Source of the DNA: Pseudomonas mediterranea CFBP 5447
Lineage (GTDB): Bacteria; Pseudomonadota; Gammaproteobacteria; Pseudomonadales; Pseudomonadaceae
DNA length: 64,000 nucleotides
Direction: 5' to 3'
NCBI RefSeq assembly: GCF_000774145.1
Contig: NZ_KN322985.1
Location: 333,910 to 397,909 of the forward strand
The translations under genes and the position numbers were made by a program. Below the pieces are notes generated by a model. The model was not told the DNA's origin. It searched no databases and worked only from the letters and a program-made list of their open reading frames with translations. Every line of letters starts with the position of its first letter. The stretch's first letter is position 1. This document shows positions 43,549 to 52,630 of the stretch, one piece after another.

Positions 43549-44847
43549 ATGGACATCAAACAGCTCTGGCTCAACATCCAAGACTTCTGGGGTGCCCTCG
43601 ACCAGCATCCGCTCCTGCATACCGGCCTTGCCCTGGTATTGCTGCTGACCATCGCCCTGGTGCTCGGACGCGTGGCGCGCTACCTGATCCTGCACGGCGC
43701 CAAGCTGCTCGGTCGCCAGCCAGCCCTGCATTGGGTCAGCGACCTGCGCCACAACAAGGTCTTCCATCGCCTGGCGCAGATGACCCCCTCGCTGCTTATC
43801 CAGTTCGGCCTGCCCCTGGTGCCCGGGCTCAGCAAGACCAGCCTGGTGTTCCTCGATAATGTAGCCACGGCCTTCACTGTCCTGTTCATGATGCTGACCC
43901 TTAGCGCCCTGCTCAACGCCCTGCTGGATGTCTACGCCCGCACCGAACACGCCCGGACCCGCTCGATCAAGGGCTATGTGCAACTGACGAAAATGGTGCT
44001 GTATGTATTCAGCGCGATCATCATCGTCGCCACCCTGATCGACCGTTCGCCATTGTTGTTGCTGTCGGGCCTGGGTGCGATGTCGGCGGTGATCCTGTTG
44101 GTGTACAAGGACACCCTGCTGTCGTTCGTCGCCAGCGTGCAACTGACCAGCAACGACATGCTGCGAGTCGGCGACTGGATCGAAATGCCCCAGGTCGGCG
44201 CCGACGGTGATGTGGTGGACATCACCCTGCACACGGTCAAGGTGCAGAACTTTGACAAGACCATCGTCTCGATCCCGACCTGGCGGCTGATGTCCGAATC
44301 GTTCAAGAACTGGCGCGGCATGCAGCAATCCGGTGGACGCCGGATCAAGCGCAGCCTGTTCATCGACGCCAGCGGCGTACGCTTCCTGCACGACGAGGAA
44401 GAACAGCGCCTGACCCACGTGCGCCTGCTGACCGACTACATCAGCCGCAAACAAGCCGAGCTCAAGGCCTGGAACGAAGCCCAGGGCAACGTTGCGGCGA
44501 TGTCGGCCAACCGTCGCCGGATGACCAACCTCGGCACCTTCCGCGCCTATGCCCTGGCGTACTTGAAGAGCCACCCCGAAATCCAGCCGAACATGACCTG
44601 CATGGTCCGCCAGATGCAAACCACCGCCCAGGGCATTCCGCTGGAAATCTACTGTTTTACCCGCACCACCGCGTGGGCCGACTACGAACGCATCCAGGGG
44701 GACATTTTCGACTACCTGCTGGCGGTGATGCCGGAGTTCGGGTTGAACCTGTACCAACAGCCCAGCGGCATGGATTTGCGTTCGGGGTTGCTGCCGGCGG
44801 TGTTGGGGGCAAGTCATGTTCCGGAGGAGCAGAAGCAGCTGGTCTGA
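43549..44847 (+). CDS. MscS-family mechanosensitive channel (YbdG-like)
   Basis: This 432-aa inner-membrane protein has five N-terminal hydrophobic helices. The MscS pore helix and beta domain follow (LLLLSGLGAMSAVILLVYKDTLLSFVASVQLTSNDMLRVGDWIEMP), then DVVDITLHTVKVQNFDKTIVSIPTWRLMSESFKNWR. This is the YbdG/MscM type, with a long insertion before the C-terminal domain. Such channels relieve hypo-osmotic shock. It is divergent from the helicase gene and followed by three REP units. Confidence 0.9.
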   Translation: MDIKQLWLNIQDFWGALDQHPLLHTGLALVLLLTIALVLGRVARYLILHGAKLLGRQPALHWVSDLRHNKVFHRLAQMTPSLLIQFGLPLVPGLSKTSLVFLDNVATAFTVLFMMLTLSALLNALLDVYARTEHARTRSIKGYVQLTKMVLYVFSAIIIVATLIDRSPLLLLSGLGAMSAVILLVYKDTLLSFVASVQLTSNDMLRVGDWIEMPQVGADGDVVDITLHTVKVQNFDKTIVSIPTWRLMSESFKNWRGMQQSGGRRIKRSLFIDASGVRFLHDEEEQRLTHVRLLTDYISRKQAELKAWNEAQGNVAAMSANRRRMTNLGTFRAYALAYLKSHPEIQPNMTCMVRQMQTTAQGIPLEIYCFTRTTAWADYERIQGDIFDYLLAVMPEFGLNLYQQPSGMDLRSGLLPAVLGASHVPEEQKQLV

Positions 44848-44902
44848 ATACACCGCTGATCCTTGTGAAAGGCTCAACCTCTCAATGGGATGCACCACCG
44901 TC

Positions 44903-45057
44903 ATCGCGAGCAGGCTCGCTCCCACAGGTCATATGCCGTACTTGGAAATCATGATCACCATAAACCCCATGTGGGAGCGAGCCTGCTCGCGATTGGCAAT
45001 CCCCGTCGACATCGATGTCGTCTGACTGATTGCTATCGCGAGCAGGCTCGCTCCCAC
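44903..45057. repeat. Triple family A REP-like cluster
   Basis: Three units occur at 44903-44925 (reverse), 44971-44993 (forward) and 45035-45057 (reverse). The last two form the usual facing pair, with an ATCGATGTCG palindrome in the centre. The cluster separates convergent genes. Confidence 0.85.
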
Positions 45058-45079
45058 AAGGGTTGTCGCTATGTCCTGA

Positions 45080-45724
45080 TTACTTGATCTGACGCTGCGG
45101 GGCCTTGTGCACCATGGTGTAGGCGTAGTCCACGCCCATGCCATAAGCGCCGCTGTGTTCCAGTACCAGCTCCATCACCGCTTCGTAAGTCTCTTTGTGT
45201 GCCCAGTCACGTTGGTATTCCAGCAGCACTTGTTGCCAGGTCACCGGCACCGCACCGGCCTGAATCATCCGCTGTACCGACATGTCGTGGGCTTCCTTGC
45301 TGGTGCCGCCCGAAGCGTCGGTGACGATGTAGACCTCGTAGCCTTCAGCCAGTGCTTCCAGCGCCGGGAAGGTCAGGCAGACCTCGGTCCACAGCGCCGC
45401 GATGATCAGTTTCTTGCGGCCGGTGGCTTTCACCGCGTCGACCAGCGCCTTGTCTTCCCAGGAGTTCATCGAAGTGCGCTCGATGGGCTTCTGCTCCGGA
45501 TGAACCGCCAACAACTCAGGCCAGATGTAGCCGCTGAAGCTTTCGGTTTCGACCGAGGTGTAGATGGTCGGTACGTTGAAGATCTTCGCCGCCTTGGCCA
45601 GGCCGACGGTGTTGTTCTTCAAGGTCTGACGGTCGATCGACTGTACGCCGAAGGCCATTTGTGGCTGGTGATCGATCAAGATCAGGGCGGAGTTGGTTGG
45701 GTTCAGCAGTTCGCGGATAGACAT
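45080..45724 (-). CDS. YcaC-like isochorismatase-family hydrolase
   Basis: This 214-aa cytoplasmic cysteine hydrolase resembles E. coli YcaC. Catalytic residues are visible: Asp18 in LILIDHQ, Arg83 in PIERTSMNSW and Cys116 in LWTEVCLTFPALEA. The conserved VTDASGGTSKEAHDMSVQRMIQAGA follows. The natural substrate of YcaC proteins is not established. The divergent LysR gene with a palindromic site between them is the likely regulator. Confidence 0.9.
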   Translation of the reverse strand: MSIRELLNPTNSALILIDHQPQMAFGVQSIDRQTLKNNTVGLAKAAKIFNVPTIYTSVETESFSGYIWPELLAVHPEQKPIERTSMNSWEDKALVDAVKATGRKKLIIAALWTEVCLTFPALEALAEGYEVYIVTDASGGTSKEAHDMSVQRMIQAGAVPVTWQQVLLEYQRDWAHKETYEAVMELVLEHSGAYGMGVDYAYTMVHKAPQRQIK

Positions 45725-45852
45725 GGTGTGTTCCTTTTTTAATGTCGATATTTCAATCGGTTAGGGTTTGTCGACGTTCGCTTCAGCGGTGATGTCGTCG
45801 GCATGGGTGTACTTTAGGGGCTAGCCATAAAAGGGACAATTACCTAAAATCG

Positions 45853-45867
45853 AGAATCATTGATTCT
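45853..45867. promoter_or_regulatory. Perfect 15-bp palindrome, candidate LysR operator
   Basis: AGAATCA-T-TGATTCT lies 16 nt before the start of the LysR gene and about 130 nt upstream of the divergent hydrolase gene. Its perfect symmetry and position suggest autoregulation. Confidence 0.55.
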
Positions 45868-45882
45868 AAAAAAGGAACAATC

Positions 45883-46800
45883 ATGGATCGCATCGAATGC
45901 ATGCGCGCCTTCGTCGTCACCGTGGGCGAGAACGGCTTCGCGGCGGCCGCCCGGGCCATGGACGTGCCGAGGTCGAAGGTCAGCAAGCAGATTCAGGCAC
46001 TGGAAGAAGCCATCGGCGTGCAACTGCTGCAACGCACCACGCGCAGCCTGCATCTCACCGAAGCAGGCGCTGAATATTTCGACGCGGCCCGGGAGGTTTT
46101 GGCGGCACTGGATGAGGCCGAGCAGCGGGCACGGGACGGGATTGGTGAGTTACGCGGGGTGTTGCGGGTCAATGCGCCGATGTCGTTCGGCCTGCGACGG
46201 CTGGGCAAGCTGATTCCGCTGTTCCATGAACGGCACCCGAACATCGAGCTGCAAGTGGTGCTCAGCGACCAACAGGTGGATCCGGTGCGCGGCGGTTTCG
46301 ACGTGACCATCCGCATCGCCAGCATGCCCGACTCCACCATGATTGCCCGGCAACTGGCGCCGGCACCACGCATCATGGTCGCCGCCCCGGCCTACCTGGA
46401 GCGTGCGGGCATCCCGCAGACGCCCCAGGACCTGCGCGCCCATCAATGCCTCAACTACGGCTACCTGCAAAGTGGCGTGAGCTTGCAATTGAGCAACGGC
46501 AAGGAGACGCAACGGGTCAACGTCACCGGCCCCCTCCACGTCAACAACGGCGACTTGCTGGCGCAGGCCGCCGAGGCCGGCATGGGCATCGCGCTGCTGC
46601 CGGATTTCATCGTGGAAGACGCGCTGGCTGCCGGACGGCTGGTGCCGGTGCTGTGCGAATGGCAAGCGCCGGCGATCAGCATCAACGCGGTGTATTCGTC
46701 AGCCCGGCGCCTGCCACAGAAAACCCGGGCCTTCATCGACTTCCTGGTCGAACAATTGGCGATCAGGCAACCTGCGGCTTGCGCAAGCTCAACCGACTGA
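45883..46800 (+). CDS. LysR-family regulator divergent from the YcaC-like gene
   Basis: This 305-aa LysR regulator has the helix-turn-helix RAFVVTVGENGFAAAARAMDVPRSKVSKQIQALEEAIGVQLLQRTTRSLHLTEAG in residues 8-65. The effector domain has the CrgA/AaeR-like pattern (LRVNAPMSFGLRRLGKLIPLFHERHPNIELQVVLSD). AAAGGAACAATC precedes the start. Its last 38 nt overlap the convergent EamA gene, so the two 3' ends share sequence. The target is probably the isochorismatase-like gene. Confidence 0.88.
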   Translation: MDRIECMRAFVVTVGENGFAAAARAMDVPRSKVSKQIQALEEAIGVQLLQRTTRSLHLTEAGAEYFDAAREVLAALDEAEQRARDGIGELRGVLRVNAPMSFGLRRLGKLIPLFHERHPNIELQVVLSDQQVDPVRGGFDVTIRIASMPDSTMIARQLAPAPRIMVAAPAYLERAGIPQTPQDLRAHQCLNYGYLQSGVSLQLSNGKETQRVNVTGPLHVNNGDLLAQAAEAGMGIALLPDFIVEDALAAGRLVPVLCEWQAPAISINAVYSSARRLPQKTRAFIDFLVEQLAIRQPAACASSTD

Positions 46801-47626
46801 TCCACACCGCAAGCAGAATGACACCGCCGCCCAGGAACAACCGGCCCAATGCCTCGTGCTGGTTCCAGATCAGCAGGTTCAGCAACAGCCCTACCGGCAC
46901 GTGCAGGTTGTTCATCACCGCCAACGTTCCGCCTTGGACCAGGCAGGCGCCCTTGTTCCACCAGTACAGCCCAAGCGCCGTGGAAACGAGGCCGAGGAAC
47001 ACCAGCACGCCCCATTGCAGCGGCGCTTCGGGCCAGAAATTCGTCTTGCCGAACAGCAGGAAAGCCGGCAACGCCACCGCCAGCGCGCCGAGGTAGAAGT
47101 AGCCGAAACGCCGATAGTGCGGCAGGTCGCTCGGGTGGCGGGCCACCAGGTGCTTGTAGAGCACCTGCCCGGCCGCGTAAGTGAAGTTGGCCAGTTGCAG
47201 CAACAGGAAGCCCATGAAGAAATCCGGGTTGATCCGGTCATAGCGAATCACCGCCGCGCCGGCCACGGCTACCAGCGCAGCCACCAGTGCCCAGGGATTG
47301 AAGCGGCGGTTCAGCGCGTCTTCGATCAAGGTCACGTGCAGCGGCGTGAGGATGGTGAAAAGCAGCACCTCGGGCACCGTCAGCACACGGAAGCTCAGGT
47401 ACAGGCAGACGTAGGTCACGCCGAACTGCAGGGCGCCGATCAACAGCATGCCGCGCATGAACGATGCCTCCACCTGGCGCCAGCGGGTCAGGGGAATGAA
47501 CACCAGCCCGGCCAGCAGCACCCGGACCAGCACCGCGAAATAACTGTCCACATGCCCGGCCAGGTATTCGCCGATCAGGCTGAAGGAAAATGCCTGGATC
47601 AATGTCACAAAAAGTAGATAGCCCAT
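46763..47626 (-). CDS. EamA/DMT-family carboxylate/amino-acid/amine transporter
   Basis: This 287-aa inner-membrane protein has ten hydrophobic helices in two EamA repeats. The opening MGYLLFVTLIQAFSFSLIGEYLAGHVDSYFAVLVRVLLAGLVFIPLTRWR and the second repeat (NFTYAAGQVLYKHL, STALGLYWWNKGACLVQGGTLAVMNNLHVPVGLLLNLLIWNQ) match the YicL-like carboxylate/amino acid/amine transporter branch. It probably exports a small metabolite; the substrate is unknown. The 3' end overlaps the convergent LysR gene by 38 nt. Confidence 0.87.
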   Translation of the reverse strand: MGYLLFVTLIQAFSFSLIGEYLAGHVDSYFAVLVRVLLAGLVFIPLTRWRQVEASFMRGMLLIGALQFGVTYVCLYLSFRVLTVPEVLLFTILTPLHVTLIEDALNRRFNPWALVAALVAVAGAAVIRYDRINPDFFMGFLLLQLANFTYAAGQVLYKHLVARHPSDLPHYRRFGYFYLGALAVALPAFLLFGKTNFWPEAPLQWGVLVFLGLVSTALGLYWWNKGACLVQGGTLAVMNNLHVPVGLLLNLLIWNQHEALGRLFLGGGVILLAVWISRLSLRKPQVA

Positions 47627-47702
47627 ACGCCCCTCGCTTCGGAAGGCGGCGAAGATAGCGGTTTTTGCCGGATCCGTGAAAGGCGTTTATTCCCTGGCCA
47701 CC

Positions 47703-49571
47703 TCAACAGGAAACTTCATCCACCGCCGACGTGCGGGTCTGACGCTGCTGCCGATCATTGGCGGCACGCTGAAGCACCCGCGTCATGGCGTGGAAGTTCG
47801 CCGGCTTGGCAAGAATGTCGTCGGCACCGGCGGCCCTGAAACGTTCGACCTCATGGGCAAAGACACTCGCGGTAAAAGCAACCATGTAACAAGCATGGTC
47901 CCGCGGCAGCGCCTGGATCTTGCGGATCGCTTCCACCCCATCCATACCAGGCATGTTGATGTCCATGAGGATGACTTCGGGCATCGAAGCCGCACAGCGC
48001 CTGACCGCCTCCAGGCCATCGGACGCAAGCCCCGGGGCATACCCCAGCGCTTCCAGCATCGCCAAGGCCACTTTCTGATTCACCGGATGGTTCTCCACCA
48101 GCAGGATATCGAGCGGGTAACGGCTGGCAAAAGATGAGTCGAATCCCACCGCGGCATGGTCGTCATCCAAGGGGATTTCCGAGCCCCGGAAAGGCGCCAG
48201 GGGCAGCGAAAAGGAGAACGTCGAACCGACACCCGATTGGCTGGTAAAAGATAAGGTCCCCTGCAAGGCTTCGACCAGTTTCTTGCAGATTGAAAGACCG
48301 AGGCCACTCCCATTGAAACGTTGACTGGCTTGCCCTTTAAGCTGAACGAAGGGCTCGAACAGACTGCCTTGCCGTTCCTCGGGGATGCCTATGCCGGTAT
48401 CGTGTACGGACACGTCGAGCCGGGCTCCAGCGTCGTGTCCGCTGGTCGCGATCACGAGCGATACTTTCCCGCTTTCGGTGAACTTGATCGCGTTGCCCAG
48501 CAAGTTGATCAATATCTGACGCAGGCAATCAAGATCGGTTTTAACCCAACGGGGGACGCTCGAAGAAACCTGAGTCTCGATGAGGACCGGCTTGTCCTTG
48601 ATGTTCTGCCGGACAATTTCAACGCTGGATGAAACCAGTGTCCGCAATTCAAATACGCGAGGCTTCAACTCAAGTTTGCCCGCCTCGATTTTTGCCAGAT
48701 CGAGCACGTTGTCGATCAGCGACAGCAAACTTCGTCCGCTGGTTTGGATCGTTTTCAGGAGGCTGTTCTGCTCGGCGGTCAGGGATGAGCGTGCCAGCAA
48801 CTCGGTTGCGCCGATGACCCCGTACATGGGGGTACGGATCTCATGACTCATGGTGGCGAGAAATTGGGTTTTTGAACGGTCGGCTTCCTCGGCGGCATTT
48901 TTTGCCTCGTTCAATATCCGTTCGTTCGTTTTCAACTGCAGGAGATGACCACGGGTGCGAAAAAGGCTGAATGCGAGAAAAACCAGAATCGCCAGAATGA
49001 TGTGGTGCAGCGAATCCTGGTTGAGTTGGTGGTAGTAATCCGCCAACGTCATCTCCGCCCCCGCCACATAAACCGTACCGTCCCTGGACTTCATCGGAAC
49101 GAAGACGGCGCGAAAGTCCCCCCAATGATCCGAATAATCGATCCAGGTAGGTTCGGTGCGCTCGAAACTGTCGAGTAGCGCCTGACTGGCATCGGGATAG
49201 GGATCGAAGAAACGCACGAAGTTCTGCTCCTCGATTTCTTTCTTCGATGCGCTGGAACTGATCAGGTACGCCTTTCCATCACGCTTGATCACGCTGTAGA
49301 TAAAGGCAGTGCCCATTGACTCGTTGAAATTGGAGAGCCGCTGGATCGCGTCCCAGTCTTGCGCCGGCGACTTGGATTGTTTGTCGATCAGGTTGTCATG
49401 GTAACCGTCGCCGAGGATGGCCGAAGCACCCAGCGCGGCATGCAGCAATTTGCTGTTGATTTTGTCGGTCAGGATTCCCTGGGTCTCGACGTAGAGGTAA
49501 TAGATATAGCCACTGACCCCTATGATGTAGACCAGAAGTAAGGCCCATGTTTTGCGCCTGAGTTTGAACAT
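47703..49571 (-). CDS. Hybrid sensor histidine kinase with receiver domain
   Basis: This 622-aa membrane kinase has helix 1 at residues 9-28 and a periplasmic sensor domain at about 30-188 (probably a CACHE-like fold). Helix 2 is at about 189-205, and a coiled coil follows at 210-235. The HisKA domain has His243 in ATMSHEIRTPMYGVIGATELL. The ATPase has N LLGNAIKFTE, G1 DTGIGI and G2 GSGLGL. A C-terminal receiver (about 485-605) has Asp537 in EVILMDINMPGMDG. The acidic pocket reads LVENHPVN, with Asn where the second acid usually stands. There is no Hpt domain and no adjacent response regulator, so the phosphorelay partner lies elsewhere. Confidence 0.9.
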   Translation of the reverse strand: MFKLRRKTWALLLVYIIGVSGYIYYLYVETQGILTDKINSKLLHAALGASAILGDGYHDNLIDKQSKSPAQDWDAIQRLSNFNESMGTAFIYSVIKRDGKAYLISSSASKKEIEEQNFVRFFDPYPDASQALLDSFERTEPTWIDYSDHWGDFRAVFVPMKSRDGTVYVAGAEMTLADYYHQLNQDSLHHIILAILVFLAFSLFRTRGHLLQLKTNERILNEAKNAAEEADRSKTQFLATMSHEIRTPMYGVIGATELLARSSLTAEQNSLLKTIQTSGRSLLSLIDNVLDLAKIEAGKLELKPRVFELRTLVSSSVEIVRQNIKDKPVLIETQVSSSVPRWVKTDLDCLRQILINLLGNAIKFTESGKVSLVIATSGHDAGARLDVSVHDTGIGIPEERQGSLFEPFVQLKGQASQRFNGSGLGLSICKKLVEALQGTLSFTSQSGVGSTFSFSLPLAPFRGSEIPLDDDHAAVGFDSSFASRYPLDILLVENHPVNQKVALAMLEALGYAPGLASDGLEAVRRCAASMPEVILMDINMPGMDGVEAIRKIQALPRDHACYMVAFTASVFAHEVERFRAAGADDILAKPANFHAMTRVLQRAANDRQQRQTRTSAVDEVSC

Positions 49572-49634
49572 CTTTCACAGCCTCCATACTGTCCGGCCCA
49601 GCATAGAGCGAAGATCGGTTAAAAACCATTTTCC

Positions 49635-49673
49635 AAAAAAAAGCCCGATCTCGCCAATGCGTTCAATCGGGCT
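49635..49673 (-). terminator. Rho-independent terminator of the azoreductase gene
   Basis: On the minus strand AGCCCGAT and ATCGGGCT form an 8-bp stem around a 16-nt loop, followed by seven T. It separates azoreductase from the downstream kinase gene. Confidence 0.85.
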
Positions 49674-49779
49674 ACTGCACTCAGGAGCAACAAGTGCAAA
49701 GGGAGGTTCGATGCGCGAAACGGTTTGAAGGGAATCGCCAAGCCACTAGACCACCCGACGATTACCCGAGGATTAACGA

Positions 49780-50379
49780 TCAGGCGACCTGGGACAGCTT
49801 GGCGTTGGCCTGATTCAAGCCTTTCTCCTGGAAATCACCGCCCAGGTTCATGCCTTCGGCATGGATGAAGGTCACGTCGTGGATCCCGATGAAGCCCATG
49901 ACCTGGCGCAGGTAGGGTTCCTGATGATCGGAGCTGCCGCCGGCGTGGATGCCGCCGCGGGCTGTCAGCACGAAGGCCCGCTTGCCGGTCAGCAGGCCTT
50001 GGGGGCCGGTGGGGGTGTATTTGAAGGTCACGCCGGCACGCAGCACGTGGTCGAGCCAGGCTTTCAAGGTGCTGGGGATGGCGAAGTTGTACATCGGCGC
50101 GGCCATGACCAGCACATCGGCGGCCAACAGTTCATCGGTCAGCTGGTTGGAGCGCTCCAGCGAGGCGTTCTCGATGTCGTTGCGCTGCTCGGCGGGCTTC
50201 ATCCAGCCACCCAGCAGGTTGGCGTCCAGATGCGGCACGGCATTGACGGCAAGGTCGCGAACGTTGATTTCATCGGCCGGGTGAGCGGCTTTCCATTGCT
50301 TGATGAAAGTCTGGGTCAGTTGACGGGACACCGAGTCTTGCTGGCGGGCACTGCTTTCGATAATCAGAACGCGGGACAT
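49780..50379 (-). CDS. azoR: FMN-dependent NADH-azoreductase
   Basis: This 199-aa flavodoxin-fold quinone/azo reductase has the nucleotide-binding start MSRVLIIESSARQQDSVSRQLTQTF, the flavin-loop motif MAAPMYNFAIPSTLKAWLDHVLRAGVTF and FVLTARGGIHAGG. These are the classical AzoR elements. AzoR proteins reduce quinones and azo dyes with NADH and protect against thiol or quinone stress. Two copies of ATCGATAAA (50441-50449, 50475-50483) lie upstream and may be regulatory. Confidence 0.92.
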   Translation of the reverse strand: MSRVLIIESSARQQDSVSRQLTQTFIKQWKAAHPADEINVRDLAVNAVPHLDANLLGGWMKPAEQRNDIENASLERSNQLTDELLAADVLVMAAPMYNFAIPSTLKAWLDHVLRAGVTFKYTPTGPQGLLTGKRAFVLTARGGIHAGGSSDHQEPYLRQVMGFIGIHDVTFIHAEGMNLGGDFQEKGLNQANAKLSQVA

Positions 50380-50440
50380 GGGATGTAGGCTCCATCTGAA
50401 TGTGTTGTCAGTCGATGGAGCAAAGGCTAATAGGGACTAT

Positions 50441-50483
50441 ATCGATAAAAAAGCGCAAATACTTGCTGCAAAGCATCGATAAA
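50441..50483. promoter_or_regulatory. Direct repeats ATCGATAAA upstream of azoR
   Basis: Two 9-bp copies are spaced 34 nt apart between azoR (-) and the small gene at 50520 (-). The first lies in the palindrome TATCGATA. They may be binding sites for an unknown regulator. Confidence 0.3.
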
Positions 50484-50519
50484 TTCGTTTATAAGCTGAA
50501 CCAGCGTCCCAGTTTCGGA

Positions 50520-50834
50520 TTACTTCGGCTTACAGGTCAGCTCGATGCGCAGCTTGATGATGTTGCGGTTGAACTTGGCGGTGGCGTTCTTGAACTTGCC
50601 GGCGGCCACCTCGATCTTGCGGGTGCGAGGCGCTTCCGGACCGTTGCGGAACACCACGGTGCAGGCCGCGTCGGTGCTGCCGTAATTGTTGACCTGGATG
50701 GAACCGATGTCGGCGTCAGTGTCGTAGGCGGTGTAGTCGATCTTCAGGCCGTCGAGGTGTTTTTCCACGTCGATCGGATACGCGAACGCTGTCAACGGCA
50801 ACAGGGCCAGCACTGCACAACAGATTTTCTTCAT
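50520..50834 (-). CDS. Small periplasmic protein
   Basis: This 104-aa protein has a signal peptide ending at TAFA. The mature part reads as a beta-sandwich: YPIDVEKHLDGLKIDYTAYDTDADIGSIQVNNYGSTDAACTVVFRNGPE, then APRTRKIEVAAGKFKNATAKFNRNIIKLRIELTCKPK. Two cysteines may pair. Homologues in pseudomonads are sometimes labelled 3-phosphoglycerate kinase, which is clearly wrong for a protein of this size. Function unknown. It is divergent from a LysR gene over 50 nt. Confidence 0.8.
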   Translation of the reverse strand: MKKICCAVLALLPLTAFAYPIDVEKHLDGLKIDYTAYDTDADIGSIQVNNYGSTDAACTVVFRNGPEAPRTRKIEVAAGKFKNATAKFNRNIIKLRIELTCKPK

Positions 50835-50884
50835 TCGGCTGTCTCCACCAAGGGACCGCCAGCTTAGGACAAGAGGAGCTCAAT

Positions 50885-51808
50885 ATGAAAGCGCCCCGCG
50901 TGACCCTTGATCAATGGCGAACCCTGCAGGCCGTGGTGGACCACGGCGGTTTCGCCCAGGCCGCCGACGTGTTGCACCGCTCCCAATCGTCGGTGAGCTA
51001 TACCGTGGCCCGCATGCAGGATCAGCTCGGCGTACCCCTGCTGCGCATCGATGGACGCAAGGCGGTGCTGACCGAGGCCGGCGGCGTGCTGTTGCGGCGC
51101 TCCCGGCAACTGGTGAAACAGGCCAGCCAACTGGAAGACCTGGCCCATCACATGGAACAGGGCTGGGAAGCCGAAGTACGGCTGGTGGTCGACGCCGCCT
51201 ACCCCACCGCCCGCCTCGTCCGGGCCCTGGCGGCGTTCATGCCGCAGAGCCGCGGCTGCCGGGTACGCCTGCGGGAAGAAGTGCTGTCGGGCGTGGAAGA
51301 AGTGCTGCTCGAGGGCGTCGCCGACCTGGCCATCGTTGGCTTCAGCATCCCCGGCTATCTCGGTGCTGAGCTGAGCGACGTGGAATTCGTCGCCGTGGCC
51401 CACCCCGAACACGCGTTGCACCGGCTCAATCGCGAGCTGACCTTCCAGGACCTGGAAAGTCAGTTGCAAGTGGTGATCCGCGATTCCGGCCGCCAGCAAC
51501 CCCGGGACGTCGGCTGGCTCGGTGCCGAGCAACGCTGGACCGTCGGCAGCCTCGCCACCGCCGCGACCTTCGTCGGCAGTGGGCTGGGCTTTGCCTGGCT
51601 GCCCCGGCACATGATCGAGCGGGAACTGCGGGAGGGCACGCTCAAGCGGCTACCCTTGGATCAGGGCGGCAGCCGCAACCCGAGCTTCTACCTGTATTCG
51701 AACAAGGAAAAACCCCTGGGCCCGGCCACGCAGATCCTCATCGAACTGCTGCGCACCTTCGATACCGCGCCACTGGATGCACCGTTCGCCGCCCCAGAAC
51801 AAGCCTGA
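50885..51808 (+). CDS. LysR-family regulator
   Basis: This 307-aa LysR regulator starts MKAPRVTLDQWRTLQAVVDHGGFAQAADVLHRSQSSVSYTVARMQDQLG, with GAGGAGC 6 nt upstream. The effector-binding domain covers about residues 90-295 (VRLVVDAAYPTARLVRALAAFMPQSRGCRVRLREEVLSG). It is followed after 14 nt by an alpha/beta hydrolase gene and then by ppiA and an ABC exporter on the same strand, so cotranscription is possible. The ligand is unknown. Confidence 0.87.
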   Translation: MKAPRVTLDQWRTLQAVVDHGGFAQAADVLHRSQSSVSYTVARMQDQLGVPLLRIDGRKAVLTEAGGVLLRRSRQLVKQASQLEDLAHHMEQGWEAEVRLVVDAAYPTARLVRALAAFMPQSRGCRVRLREEVLSGVEEVLLEGVADLAIVGFSIPGYLGAELSDVEFVAVAHPEHALHRLNRELTFQDLESQLQVVIRDSGRQQPRDVGWLGAEQRWTVGSLATAATFVGSGLGFAWLPRHMIERELREGTLKRLPLDQGGSRNPSFYLYSNKEKPLGPATQILIELLRTFDTAPLDAPFAAPEQA

Positions 51809-51822
51809 CAAGGAGTTCGCCG

Positions 51823-52626
51823 ATGGCCTGGTTCGTACACGAAGACTGCAATCTGCACTACGAGGAATACGGCCACGGCGCACCGCTGCTGCTGGTCCAT
51901 GGGCTGGGTTCCAGCACCCTGGATTGGGAAAAACAGATCCCGGTACTGTCCGCCCGTTACCGCCTGATCGTGGTGGATGTGCGCGGCCACGGACGCTCCG
52001 ACAAACCCCGCGGGCCCTACAGCATCGAAGGTTTCAGCGCCGACCTGCTTGCCCTGATCGAACATTTGGACCTGGGCCCGGTACACCTGGTGGGCTGGTC
52101 CATGGGCGGCATGATCGCCTTTCAGTTGGCAGTGGATGAGCCCGGGCGGGTCAAGAGCCTGTGCATCGTCAACAGTGCGCCACAAGTCAAGATCCGTACC
52201 CTGGACGACTGCTGGCAATGGTTCAAGCGCTGGAGCCTGATGCGTATCCTCAGCCTGGAAACCATCGGCAAGGCCCTGGGGACCAAGCTGTTCCCCAAGC
52301 CCGAACAGGCGGATTTACGCCTTGAAATGGCCCGGCGCTGGGCAAAAAACGACAAACATGCTTATCTCGCCAGCTTCGATGCCGTCGTGGGCTGGGGTGT
52401 CCAGGAACGACTCTCGCAGGTTGCCTGTCCAACCCTCGTCATCTGCGCCGACCACGATTACACCCCAGTGGCACTGAAGGAAGCCTATGTAAAACTGCTG
52501 CCCGATGCACGGCTGGTGGTCTTCACCGATTCAAGGCACGCTACTCCGCTGGACCAACCCGAGCGCTTCAACCAAACCCTGCTCGACTTTTTGATCGCAA
52601 TCGATTCCACCACTCAGGATCAATGA
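51823..52626 (+). CDS. Alpha/beta hydrolase
   Basis: This 267-aa cytoplasmic hydrolase has the oxyanion-region motif [30 protein letters not shown] and the nucleophile elbow GWSMGG (Ser93). The acid is probably in [10 protein letters not shown] and the histidine in [15 protein letters not shown]. It resembles the 3-oxoadipate enol-lactonase/esterase branch, but no aromatic pathway genes are nearby. AAGGAG lies 9 nt before the ATG. It ends 4 nt before ppiA. Confidence 0.87.
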   Translation: MAWFVHEDCNLHYEEYGHGAPLLLVHGLGSSTLDWEKQIPVLSARYRLIVVDVRGHGRSDKPRGPYSIEGFSADLLALIEHLDLGPVHLVGWSMGGMIAFQLAVDEPGRVKSLCIVNSAPQVKIRTLDDCWQWFKRWSLMRILSLETIGKALGTKLFPKPEQADLRLEMARRWAKNDKHAYLASFDAVVGWGVQERLSQVACPTLVICADHDYTPVALKEAYVKLLPDARLVVFTDSRHATPLDQPERFNQTLLDFLIAIDSTTQDQ

Positions 52627-52630
52627 ACCC

